Source: Mesostigma viride (lineage: Eukaryota > Streptophyta > Mesostigmatophyceae > Mesostigmatales > Mesostigmataceae). Taken from it: a stretch of DNA of 28,098 bases. A program made the position numbers and the translations under genes. The stretch's first letter is position 1, and the number at the start of each line of letters is the position of its first letter. Shown in pieces: positions 19,255 to 27,775 of this stretch. The notes beneath the pieces were generated by a model. That model saw only the letters and a program-made list of their open reading frames with translations, was not told the DNA's origin and made no database searches. The stretch spans positions 5,001 to 33,098 of the forward strand of contig RPFO01001768.1 of assembly GCA_009746045.1 (NCBI GenBank), written 5' to 3'.

Positions 19255-20951
19255 CTATGCTGGAGGAGTTAACGGTGCCCCCCACTTGGCTGCGAGGTAG
19301 CCGCGGATCACCTCGAGCTCCGCTGACGTTTTGGCGGTGTTGTAGATAAGGATCTCACCAATCCACCCATCAAAAGCACGACTCGTGTTGGACGAGTCTC
19401 CTCCAATAGAAAGATTCCCTGAACCAAGTATAGGATCCGATCCCACTCTGTCATAGCCAGCTCGTCCGTCAAAGCGGGTAATAAAGGCGTTTGTACTGCT
19501 GTTGCATGAAAGCGCCAAGACGTGTGTTGTTGTCAAAGAACTCAGCCTGGTGCTCACGGTGTCGCGCACACTGGGAGTAAAGAGGAGAACGATCATGCTC
19601 TCTGACTGATAAGACATGAGGTAACAAAGGCCGTTCGACGATCCTAGCATGTATCCTCGGATACCTGTCACATCTCCCAACAATGGATACGTTGCAGTCG
19701 TTAGCTGTTTGGCGACTATAAAAACACTCGCACTTGCACCGATCGCATTCCAGAAATTGTTCACGGACTCTAACAAACCAGACCGCGAGTTGATAAAGCG
19801 GAGGGATTGTTTCGAGTTTAGTTCCGTCGTGTCCAGCGTAGGACACTTGGAGGAAGTTGCCTGCGTCACGTGGTACCCGTTCGGCCCCTTGTCGTTCACT
19901 CGCATCACGTTCCCACCTGTCGTGTTTTGCTGGGTTGTGCCAGTGGTGTTGCTGAACACCGTGGCGCTGTCGGACGGATCGTACCACGCGAACAAATTGG
20001 GGTCTGTTGCGGGATTGTAAACTGGCGTATACGTAAAAGTAAGAGAGTTAGAAGCCGAGTTCCCGTTACCCGACACGGAGTCTGTCGCCGCGTTGGAACC
20101 CACGCTGACAGTCGTCAACGTGTTCGAGGTTCCTGACACGTCGAACGTGTAAAACGCCGCGTTTACCTGCACCAAGTTGGACGCCGTCCCGTTGGTAACG
20201 ACGATGTCCCCGAGCGCGAAACCAGTGACTGACCGGCTGAAGGTGGCCGTCGCGCCGACTGGGCTCGTGGACGGTGTTGCCCCGGCCGAAGTCGCGAGGG
20301 TGACTGTAGGCGGCGGGGAGTAGGTGAACGCGACCGTGTTGGACTCGGCGTTTGTCACCCCAAATTCGCCTACCGTCGTGCCATCGACCACCCTCACGGT
20401 CGTCTGGGAGTATGGAGTGGTCGGTGTCACTGCGAACTGGTATGATGCCCCGGTACCGGTTACCGACGACACTGTTCCGTTGTTCACGTAGATGTCCCCG
20501 CTACCAAACCCGGTTACGGGCTTGTCAAATGTGACATCCATTGTGACGGGGCTTGTGGTTGGATACGTCCCTGCCGCTGTAGCAAGCGTGACGGTGGTGG
20601 GGGAGGGGTGTATGTGAATGATAACAGATTAGAGTCTTCGTTGTACGCACCAGACACCCCTGTTACCTTATTTTCTTTCACGGAAACAGTGGTTGGGACC
20701 GAACCTGTGATATTTGTAATGTCAAAAAAGTACGTCGCCGGTGCACCTAAAAATAGGCCGACTGCCGTTCCGTTTGTCACGTCGATGTCTGATAGATCAA
20801 AACCCGTGACATCTTCATTGAATGTCGCCATAACGAGAACGGGGACATCCGATGGTGTAAGGTCCACTGTTGATAACCCGACCGTGACCGAGGTACCAGG
20901 AACGCGGCGTTTATATAAAAGAGCGGGGCATATACCACTATCCAACAACAT
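19255..20951 (-). CDS. Ig-repeat plus LamG-type adhesin (one frameshift)
   Basis: The product is ~565 residues if the one-base shift near 20597-20607 (C-rich CCCTCCCCCACCACC) is ignored; the frames before and after encode the same repeat type. Three Ig-like repeats of ~90 residues each carry a TGF-x-x-x-DI-x-V-x-NGT core (VTGFDLSDIDVTNGT, VTGFGSGDIYVNNGT, VTGFALGDIVVTNGT) and end in FTYTP-type strands. This matches the bacterial Big_12-like adhesin repeat. From residue ~318 a concanavalin/LamG-like domain begins at NLFAWYDPSDSATVF and ends GWIGEILIYNTAKTSAELEV...YLAAKWG. Such C-terminal domains are common in phage and giant-virus surface proteins. The probable role is a virion surface fibre or receptor-binding protein. 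There is no signal peptide. A TCTA element lies 5 nt before the ATG. Confidence 0.75.
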
Positions 20952-20970
20952 TTGTATAGACTAGTCATCG
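20952..20970 (-). promoter_or_regulatory. TCTA element of the adhesin gene
   Basis: GACTAGTCTATACAA precedes the ATG at 20951, with TCTA at 20960-20957. The AT-rich A7 tract just upstream contains the stop codon of the 56-residue gene. Confidence 0.5.
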
Positions 20971-21141
20971 TTATTTTTTTGGATTTGGTAGCGGATATTT
21001 GAAGGTGGGGAGAAGGGGAAGTGCCTGCCTTACGGGAACTGTCATGGACAAACCAGAATCTGCCATTTCTGGGATGTCAAAAATCAACTTCAACCTGTTA
21101 AACGGATTAGCTGTGATGCTAGGGTCTCGAAAGTAGTCCAT
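20971..21141 (-). CDS. Small viral protein, 56 aa
   Basis: A compact ATG-to-TAA frame exactly filling the gap between the capsid and adhesin genes. The product starts MDYFRDPSITANPFNRLKLI and ends YPLPNPKK. It is proline-rich at the C-terminus with no membrane segment. The MCP stop (TAA, 21172-21170) begins the tract TAAAAAATATATATGTG, which leads into TCTA 10 nt before this ATG. That spacing supports a real gene. No family is recognised. A small accessory or cement-type virion protein would fit its place among structural genes, but this is only inference. Confidence 0.6.
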   Translation of the reverse strand: MDYFRDPSITANPFNRLKLIFDIPEMADSGLSMTVPVRQALPLLPTFKYPLPNPKK

Positions 21142-21172
21142 CGTTTGTCACTAGACACATATATATTTTTTA
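21142..21172 (-). promoter_or_regulatory. TATA/TCTA promoter fused to the MCP stop codon
   Basis: The minus strand reads TAAAAAATATATATGTG then TCTAGTGACAAACG before ATG at 21141. The first three bases are the MCP stop. Confidence 0.55.
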
Positions 21173-22462
21173 GAGGTACACAGCTGCCTGCCTGCCTGCA
21201 GCGATGTCCATCTTTGATTCGCACTCCGTGAAGATGTAGGAAATGCAGTCCGTCGCTCCCTTCTCGACTCGCAGCGTGACCACCGATGCCGTGCCACGAA
21301 GGTCAAGGCCGCTCATGTACTCTGGACCGGCACATGGCATATTAAGGTGACACGCCATCGTGAAGTTGTTGTTTAGCCACGTGGTAGGAGTCATACCCTC
21401 CCGGACACAGGACAAGACATTCCCTTGGTCACCGAACGCGGACAACAGATTGATCCACGCCTCGGTTGCGTTCGTACGGTATCCAGGCGCCAGGTTGGAT
21501 CCGTTGATGTCGTATTGGTAGGAAGTCATACCATCCGCGATGTGATTGAACATCGTATTGCCGGATGCGTTGGTCACGTCCGCGCCGGCAGCAACCTGAA
21601 TCGCCAGGAGTTTGCTGGCGGACGCGGAAGACAGCGACGCCTTGATGGCATAGGGAGAACGAGTCCCGAGCGACTGTTTGGTGGACTGCCACGTCCGCCA
21701 CTTGAAGGAGAGAGTTCCACCCTCGGCAAGCCTGGACGAGAAAATCTGGCCCACGATATCCTCTTGGAACCTGTACGTGTCGACGCTGAAGTGGATGTTG
21801 CTCAGTTCGAAACCAACACCTGTCGCTGCTGCAACAGCCACGATGCCATCGCCTGCGCGGCTGCCTGCGCCACGCTAGGGAGCATCACCCCTCCGTCCAT
21901 GAGTGTGATTCGGATCTCGATGGGAGGGAAGAGACTCAGATCCACGATCCGAGGCTCGCCGCTCAAGAATCCTAAAAAGTGGTCGATGACGCCGTCCACC
22001 GCGGTGTTCGCCTTCACGTTGTTGTAAGAGTGCCAGCCACGTCAGCGGTGACGGTGTTGCTATTCTTAGACCAACCAGCAGGAGCCTGTGCGAGGTTGTA
22101 CTCGACACCTCCGTGCACCGAGAGAAGAGTATGGAACAGCTGGGAGTAGTCGTTGATGCTATCGACAGTCTGCCCTCCTGCCAGCACCTCGAGGCGCCTG
22201 ACGATGGAGGACGTGTACGCGGGGAACTTCGCGAACCCCGCCGTGGTCGTCGGCGTTCCCGTGAAAAACATGGCGAAGGAGTGCAAGTCACGAACCCGGA
22301 CGTGGGCAGGCGAACCGCGACCACGGACCCTTGTTTGATGCCATCGCTGGCTGAGAGGGTGCTGAGATGCACTCGCTGAGTCGTGTGTTGGCCTAGCGCC
22401 TTCACGAGGTATTGCATAGACTTTGGGATAGCGCGGGAGTACCAGGAGTTGTCAGAAGCCAT
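21170..22462 (-). pseudogene. MCP: Double-jelly-roll major capsid protein, three frameshifts
   Basis: Four consecutive frames on one strand give a ~431-residue product if three one-base losses (about 22288-22295, 22015-22020 and 21838-21846) are allowed. The chosen start is the ATG at 22462 (MASDNSWYSRAIPK). Features typical of the Polinton, PLV and virophage capsid family are: FAMFFTGTP followed by VRRLEVLAGGQTVDSINDYS (strand, asparagine/aspartate turn, then tyrosine helix), a LSLFPPIEIRITL strand near mid-protein, and a second-domain run with GVGFELSNIHFSVDTYRF and LSFKWRTWQSTKQSL. Length is at the short end for the family. It lies between a pVI-like gene and the 56-aa gene. No nonsense substitution was seen, only frameshifts. 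Assignment rests on motif pattern and context. A structure-based search (HHpred or AlphaFold plus DALI) returning a double jelly roll would confirm it. Confidence 0.75.
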
Positions 22463-22496
22463 CGATGGTGTATACACTCGAGTTAGATATTTTTAC
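22463..22496 (-). promoter_or_regulatory. TCTA promoter of the capsid gene
   Basis: TAAAAATATCTAACTCGAG on the minus strand, with TCTA at 22487-22484, 21 nt before the ATG. The leading TAA is the stop codon of the upstream pVI-like gene. Confidence 0.6.
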
Positions 22497-22848
22497 TGAA
22501 GGAGCTGGCCGAGTATAGGATTTTTTACTTTCGCCCCGTCCACTCTTCTCTCGAGATTCGATAGGGCGCTCAGCCCCGTGTTCGCGGCCGAGTACGCTTT
22601 CCCGAGGAGCGTACTTTTCGCGATCATGGTAGAGGGGACGTGCCCGAGCGCGAATCGACGATGCCCGCGACCTGTCTCGCGGCTCGCGCCCCGTCTCCGA
22701 TTTTCGAGATAACCTCTCCCGCGACGTGACCGGCCTTCTTGACAGCCGACACGATCGCCGCCCCGTCGCCGACCCTCTTGATTGCGTTTCCAGCAAACTC
22801 GCCCACGCGTCTAGCCACGTTTCCGATCGCGCCAAAATTAAGTTTCAT
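22493..22848 (-). CDS. Amphipathic pVI-like minor virion protein (one frameshift)
   Basis: The frame starting MKLNFGAIGNVARRVGEFAG runs 74 codons to a TGA at ~22624, which overlaps ATG of a second frame (MIAKSTLLGKAYSAANTGLS) ending LGQLLQ at 22493. A single lost base in the C-run near 22632 would merge them into ~118 residues, which I favour. The N-terminal half is a chain of Ala/Val/Gly-rich amphipathic helices with regularly spaced Arg/Lys (RRVGEF, KRVGDGA, KKAGHVAGEVISKIGDGARA). This resembles the membrane-active, capsid-lining proteins of adenovirus pVI type in Polinton-like viruses. It sits directly before the MCP gene, where such proteins are commonly encoded. TCTA lies 15 nt before the start. 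Confidence 0.55.
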
Positions 22849-22867
22849 CGTCCTCGACAGTACTAGA
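22849..22867 (-). promoter_or_regulatory. TCTA element of the pVI-like gene
   Basis: CATCTAGTACTGTCG on the minus strand, with TCTA at 22867-22864, 15 nt before the ATG at 22848. Confidence 0.45.
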
Positions 22868-22923
22868 TGGCTGAGAAATTAATCTGGTTTGTGGCTGGAC
22901 AGTCCTATCTAGGGCCATGTATT

Positions 22924-23698
22924 TCAAACGCTCCCGATCTTCCTAGCCTCTATCCCCATCGCCTTCTGAGGGCTTATGCGGAAGGAGAGCTGAAGAGCCC
23001 AGTCAGAGTAGACAGTTATAGGAGCGTCGTCTTCGTCGAGCAGTCGGATCGTGATGTTGCTGGGAGAGTCCTTGAGATGCTGCCACAAAGGGTTCGCTGC
23101 CTGCCAAACAATGGGTTCTAAGAACTGCGACATATTGGGGCAAACTGCCAAAAGACCTCCATATCCAGTTCCTGTCGATGATGATATCACATTTCCCCGG
23201 ACGATGTCACTATACACATACACCATTCGCAGTCTCCCATTCGTTGCTGGCCGATTGCTAGCGAGGGCGCCTGTGAGAGAATAAGAGCCTTCCATGAGCC
23301 CCAACACCCGCCCGTTGGCTCATCCACCGAGATAGAGAACTCGACGGCATTGGTCACGGTAAAAAGGCTAGTCGCCCTGTTGTACGTGACCGAGAACCCG
23401 GCATCCACCGCCTTCAAAGCGTCCTCGATGTTTTTCCGGTTTTCGATGGTCGTGTAGGAGCCGAGCGGCAAAGTCACCTTGACGGGCGACTCGCTGCCAG
23501 ACAAACGGACAGTGAAGTATCGATTTCCTCGCTTATGTGAGTCTGTTCGAACGGGATGGTCATGAGGGTAAGCCCGACGTCGTGATAGTCGTCAAGGAGC
23601 CCCGCCGGGATGTCCCACACCGGATCCACTAGCGTCCCGCGAGTCCGGTTCTCCGTGCGAAGAGTGAGTGTCAGCGTCTCCTGGATGAACTCCTTCAT
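22924..23698 (-). pseudogene. Penton/minor-capsid-like protein, two frameshifts
   Basis: Three frames chain with one-base losses near 23519-23522 and 23308-23314, giving ~258 residues. Pieces in order are MKEFIQETLTLTLRTENRTR (N-terminal strand), PLGSYTTIENRKNIEDALKA, VTYNRATSLFTVTNAVEFSI, then RMVYVYSDIVRGNVISSS followed by GYGGLLAVCPN, and finally ITIRLLDEDDAPITVYSDWA with LQLSFRI. The YVYSDIV...LL-V-P motif and the closing I-x-I-x-L-x-D-x-D...L-x-L-x-F strands are characteristic of the minor structural (penton-like) protein of Polintons, adintoviruses and virophage relatives. The ATG overlaps the probable end of the preceding gene, without a TCTA element of its own, suggesting co-transcription. 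Damage is frameshift only. Confidence 0.65.
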
Positions 23699-23935
23699 CG
23701 GCCACTTCGTCTGACATTAGCTCAGAAGTAATTTCGTTTGTCCCAAAAACCTTGACCACGCCCTCTTCTTTATGTGCCATCGCCCTTTTGATAGCACGCT
23801 TTTTTTTCCCTGTGAGCGGCTTCTTCCTACAATAAAGCATGGCTGATTCGATAAATTCTCGGGGGACGTTTGTGTGAAGGGTCATCCATTGTGATATCTC
23901 GAGCATCTCGGCGTCGTGAACAGCGGGTTGCTCAT
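23699..23935 (-). CDS. Small basic viral protein, about 79 aa (frameshifted)
   Basis: The first ATG at 23935 lies 2 nt after the stop of the core-like gene. Its frame (MSNPLFTTP) shifts near 23911-23915 into a frame with MLEISQWMTLHTNVPREFIE, then a basic stretch (CRKKPLTGKKKRAIKRAMAH), then VFGTNEITSELMSDEV. The uninterrupted frame from the internal ATG at 23906 continues ~105 nt over the start of the next gene. A one-base shift near 23702 would instead stop it at the TGA overlapping that gene's ATG, the arrangement also seen at 25319-25322. The lysine-rich centre suggests DNA binding or core association. No family is recognised. Confidence 0.5.
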
Positions 23936-23937
23936 GT

Positions 23938-24433
23938 TTACTCTTCTGTGAGATTTTTTTCCGCGCCCTCTTTTGGGATTCCGACTACGTGTTGTGGACC
24001 CTCCTGAGATGCAGAAGGAGGTTTTTTTCGTTTGCGAACGTGCTTTACACCCGGGTGTGGGCATTTCCACCTCGTGCCCCCCACCTGGACTCGCTTTCCG
24101 ACAGATACACCCGCAGGCTCGGGGGGTGCCGCCAGTCCCGCATCGACGACAACCGGTTCGGGAGCCGCGACAGGTGCCGGTTGGGCATACGCGGATAACG
24201 GGGGGTACGCGACCGGTCTTGAGTTCGCCATGACTGACGCCATCAGAAGGGCGTCCTTGAACCCTCGCGCCTCTGCGACCTTGCCTTTGTTCACCGCTCT
24301 TCGGACCGGCGCGCTGTGGATGACAATGGTGTTGGTCGATGAAGCGGTCACCTGTGCCGGGGTGCGACCTTTCGCTTGGGTTTCCCCTTTTGCCTACAGG
24401 ACGACGCCTTGCTGTTTTCTGACGCCTCGCCAT
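23938..24433 (-). pseudogene. Basic core-like (adenovirus pX/pVII-type) protein, frameshifted
   Basis: ATG at 24433 opens MARRQKTARRRPVGKRG, strongly basic. The frame then changes between about 24387 and 24358 and continues VTASSTNTIVIHSAPVRRAV, KGKVAEARGFKDALLMASVM, a Pro/Ala-rich stretch (YAQPAPVAAPEPVVV), and a basic tail with HPGVKHVRKRKKPPS, ending at 23938. The total is ~165 residues if two bases are missing, one probably in a G-run. A short, Arg/Lys-rich protein with a low-complexity linker among capsid genes fits the genome-condensing core proteins of adenovirus-like viruses. This is by composition and context only. The start is preceded by TAAAAATCTATG, whose TAA is the stop of the upstream gene. 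Confidence 0.5.
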
Positions 24434-24458
24434 TTCTGAGTATAATCATAGATTTTTA
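24434..24458 (-). promoter_or_regulatory. TCTA promoter of the core-like gene
   Basis: The minus strand reads TAAAAATCTATGATTATAC, with TCTA at 24452-24449, 15 nt before the ATG. The first TAA is the stop of the 288-residue gene. Confidence 0.55.
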
Positions 24459-25322
24459 TAGCGTCCAAGTGAGGGTCTTGTTAGCCATCGAGGCCATTTT
24501 TCCAGCGCGTGACTTACAAAACGCCGTAGATAGTGCTATGTTTGTTGACGTGTCAGTGGTGATGCGAGGAATCCTCAAGGCGATTTCAAACACCCCTTCA
24601 TCCTCTTCGTACCCCGAAACAACATTCCAGTTGCTGCCAATGATAACGTTTTCCGGCCAGACGGACAGGCCGCTAGCCGTTAAGCGATATGGGTTTGATA
24701 TGTCGAGAATCGTTGGCGGGTTGTTATCAAATGTTAACCTGACAAGGATATTGGTCAACGCGGTCGGAAGAGTTAGTTCCGATTGCGTTGCCGGGTCGTG
24801 GAAAGACATCACGGCCACAGGGGCGCCGTGCCAAAATTGCGGAAGCGGGTAGTCGTATATGGGCTGCCTCAGACCGACCAAAGAATCTGCTTCCAATATT
24901 GTATGGGATATACGTCGAGTCTCTCGGACATCTTCATACAGGGCCACGTCCATCCCGTGATTGCCGCCGATCGACGACAGACTTGATCCATAATAGTAGC
25001 TTAGGCTGGAAGCAAATAAAAGCGGGCTCGGGCCAGATACTGTTGGATCTAATACCTGGAACGTCACGGTCGCCAAATGGATCATACCAGTAACTGGAGG
25101 ATCAACCAGTGAAATATGATCACAGGTTATGTCAACGTATGACGAGGATTTTGATATTGTCGTTGTAGAAAAACCACCAGTCCACGATTCTCCGACGACT
25201 ACGCTGATAAGCAATGGATCATTGCTCAACTTGGTGTTTGAAAATGCAAGTCTTACATAAAACTTCCTCACCGACTGACGAGCTGGTAGAATCCCATATA
25301 TTTTGGCAGTATATTCGTTCAT
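24456..25322 (-). CDS. Beta-rich structural or adhesin protein, 288 aa
   Basis: An intact frame. I chose the ATG at 25322 (MNEYTAKIYGILPARQSVRK) over the upstream GTG because it overlaps the preceding gene's TGA in an ATGA arrangement. The sequence is rich in Ser, Thr, Val and aromatic residues and predicted largely beta. It has strand pairs such as RKFYVRLAFSN, GMIHLATVTFQVLDPT and LVRLTFDNNPPTILDIS, then VWPENVIIGSNWNVVSGYEE and FEIALRIPRITTD. These look like two or three Ig/cohesin-like sandwich units. No signal peptide or membrane segment is present. Position between the fibre-like and core-like genes suggests a virion surface component working with the fibre. It is the longest undamaged viral frame in the window. 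No family name can be assigned. Confidence 0.65.
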   Translation of the reverse strand: MNEYTAKIYGILPARQSVRKFYVRLAFSNTKLSNDPLLISVVVGESWTGGFSTTTISKSSSYVDITCDHISLVDPPVTGMIHLATVTFQVLDPTVSGPSPLLFASSLSYYYGSSLSSIGGNHGMDVALYEDVRETRRISHTILEADSLVGLRQPIYDYPLPQFWHGAPVAVMSFHDPATQSELTLPTALTNILVRLTFDNNPPTILDISNPYRLTASGLSVWPENVIIGSNWNVVSGYEEDEGVFEIALRIPRITTDTSTNIALSTAFCKSRAGKMASMANKTLTWTL

Positions 25323-27751
25323 TTGCACGCCGTATTGAACATCGGGCACTTAACAACCGTTCGTATGACACTCTCATTCGTGAGTGTTAGCTCCTTGAAC
25401 CAAGTATTCGCAACACCTGGCACGGGTTTTGTTACGCTATATTTCCCGAAAATGCTACAATTCCTCGACGAGGTGGACCTGTGACGCAGCTCCAACACGT
25501 CGCCGACGGCTGTGTACGCTCCGGATGGGTTGTTGGTTTTTAGAGAGTCGAACTCTATGTCTTGGAGGTCGTCCTTATGGGCCAGACATGCGCGCCATGG
25601 TACTCTCCGCTCAAGTGGAAGACTGGTCGGAGGGGCATCGGAATGTACGGGTCAAGAATGTCTGTAGGAGTGGTTGTAAATATACCGGACGAGTTTGAGA
25701 TTTTAGTCATGTCACTAAGTTCTTGAGGAGTTGTTTTTGATATATAACGCTCCACCTTTCCATCCGACTTTCTTCTAAATGCCACCCAGTAGCTGTTTTG
25801 TTGCCTCCATGATGAGTTTAACGTGTATCGAACCTTCGACTTCAGATTGTCAAACAGGTCGAGTGCATAGTCACTGTGGTGAGATTGATACCCAGCATAC
25901 CCCAATGCGTCGTAGCTGCATTTCTCCAGTTCTGATGGGCATCTGTCGTGGCCGGGTGATATTTGTTCGTCAAAGACATAGTATTTTCCGCGAACGAGAC
26001 AAAGGCATCATTGCTGCCCAAATATAGCTGAAAACACAATAGAAATGGGCCGTCTATGAGCTGCTCTGAAAAAACAACACATTTGCTCGGGCCGGAGTGG
26101 CTGTTTTTACCAAAAAGAATTTTTCGGGAGATCCTTCAAAGTAGTATTTCGAAGCTTCTGTTTGCAGCGTGGTCACGGAGTGGCGCGAGAACGATTCTAG
26201 AGAATGGAGCGTCATAGCGGGGCCGTCTATCTCCACGGTCTCTCCTGACAGGTTTGGCGAGTCCTTTACGGTTACGATCCTGTATCTGAGTTCTACATCA
26301 TCGCCTTCGGATGGGTTTTGGAACGTTGTTGTCGTCAATTCCCGTCCAACGCCACTTGAGACACCCCGTTCGCCATCAGATGAAAACCGGTGAGAGGATT
26401 CAACGACTTCCCCCATCCAACGCCATGGTCTGCGTACACGCCGTTAATCGAGATTTTTACAGGATTGAGGTACGAAATGTACGAACTCGGGGTCCGGATG
26501 CCGGGTGAAGCTGGCTCATTTTGAAACGCATATCAACATCCCCCTTTTTGGGTGCTGCATGCGGTAAGGGTGGAGTCGTTGTATACGTCTATCTCGTAGT
26601 TCAAAAACTTATTACTGTCTGCCGCTACTGGCGCGGTGATTACGGCGTCTTCCCCGCGCAGTCCTCCGTTTTGCGAGAGGGAGACTCCGCCGATCGTCGG
26701 GGTGGTCGGCGTGAGCTGTGTGGAATTCATGTACCACCTGATGGGAAGTTTGCGTTGGTACGCGAAAGGGGTCGTCATCTTAATGCCCTGTTTGAGGGTC
26801 GTACCCTCCACTACCTCCCATGTAGCATTGGCGGGAGTGGTGCTCCAGTGGATTGCGTTCAAAGGTTCAATCGGTCCCATTCTCCAATCCGTGAGTGCGT
26901 AGGTACGCGTGATGGTGAACGATCTCCCAGTTAGTGGAAGGCGGCGGTTGTCGTCGCGAATCGTGCGAAAGACAACAACTCCACGCGGAGAGGGAGGCCG
27001 TTGAATCGAGATCCGCCGAGTCCAAAGAACGCATCGGAAAAATACGGATACCCCACTGTTCCATCCACGACGTTATCGCCCATGGCCGATTGGGTCATGT
27101 GATAGTCGCGATACGTATATTTACAAATCCCACTCGCGTCGCCATTAGTAACATTGTAAGGAAGCTGAACTCGCACATCCTGGTCGTTGATGACGCTGAA
27201 CGCGTTTTGGTGCGACACGGTCGTCCCGTCTTCGAGATGAAGGACGAAATCCCCGTTCAAATTAGTTATCGACGTGGTGCCTACTCCGTGTTGGTCGAAA
27301 AGATAGTCCAGTTGCGCGCGGGTCAGGACTCTGCCGCCGGGTCTAGCAGCGTGTCAGGACTGAATCGAATACGTGGTATTGGTTTGCTCCCACTTTCGCC
27401 GTAAGGTACGGTTCGTTTAGAGTGAGATCGTCGACTATCGTAGTGCCTTCTTTGAAATACGAATACCCGTTCACGACGAGGTTGTAGACGAGTTCCGATG
27501 GGTCACTCGCGGTTTCGTCGTCGAAATCGTCTCCGATCGCAAATTTGTCGGTTGGCTTGGATAAAAAATTTTGAATCCGTCGACGACAAGCGACTCATCA
27601 AATGGGTGCGACTTGCTCAGAGCGACGACACGCTAGTCTCAAGCCCGTCGATGTCCGTTTCGACAGCAGAAACACGCTCCTCCATTTCGGGGTCGAGCGT
27701 TAACCCGGTGGCGAGGTTTGTCGGTCTGCTCAGGGTTGTAAGCACGACCAT
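25319..27751 (-). pseudogene. Large fibre-like structural protein, about eleven frameshifts
   Basis: About 813 residues if ten one-base losses and one gain are allowed. It starts at ATG 27751 (MVVLTTLSRPTNLATGLTLD) and ends at TGA 25319. An N-terminal heptad-like segment (EERVSAVETDIDGLETSVSS) could trimerise. Beta-rich regions follow, with recognisable blocks NLNGDFVLHLEDGTTVSHQN, GYPYFSDAFFGLGGSRFNGL, RKLPIRWYMNSTQLTPTTP, VSLSQNGGLRGED, DVELRYRIVTVKD and NSYWVAFRRKSDGKVERYIS. Shifts are near 27620, 27552, 27360, 27328, 26934, 26542, 26491, 26412, 26066, 25911 and 25580. Several sit in G or C runs. Fragments lie on one strand with no gaps, which supports one gene, although two adjacent genes cannot be excluded. 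It resembles tail-fibre or spike proteins in architecture. No homologue is recognised. Confidence 0.6.
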
Positions 27752-27775
27752 TTATTATCTACGTAGAATATAAAC
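27751..27775. promoter_or_regulatory. Divergent promoter with palindromic TCTACGTAGA
   Basis: Only 24 nt separate the two divergent start codons. TCTACGTAGA (27758-27767) is a perfect palindrome and supplies TCTA to both genes, 12 nt before the minus-strand ATG and 14 nt before the plus-strand ATG. The wider 24-nt segment 27751-27774 is an AT-flanked near-palindrome (10 of 12 positions pair). Confidence 0.65.

Noticed and set aside
22113-22379. Plus-strand frames opposite the capsid gene (and similar ones at 19649-20136, 21425-22027, 24032-24852)
   Set aside because: They are antisense shadows of GC-rich viral genes. None has a TCTA leader or recognisable protein features.
22452-22835. 127-residue Arg/Ser-rich minus-strand frame overlapping the pVI-like gene
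   Set aside because: It is the alternative frame of the pVI-like gene, with composition-driven Arg/Ser content and no leader.
23592-23698. C-terminal extension of the small basic protein over the next gene
   Set aside because: The extension (GEPDSRDASGSGVG) is the out-of-frame reading of the conserved penton-like N-terminus. A frameshift before an ATGA overlap explains it better.
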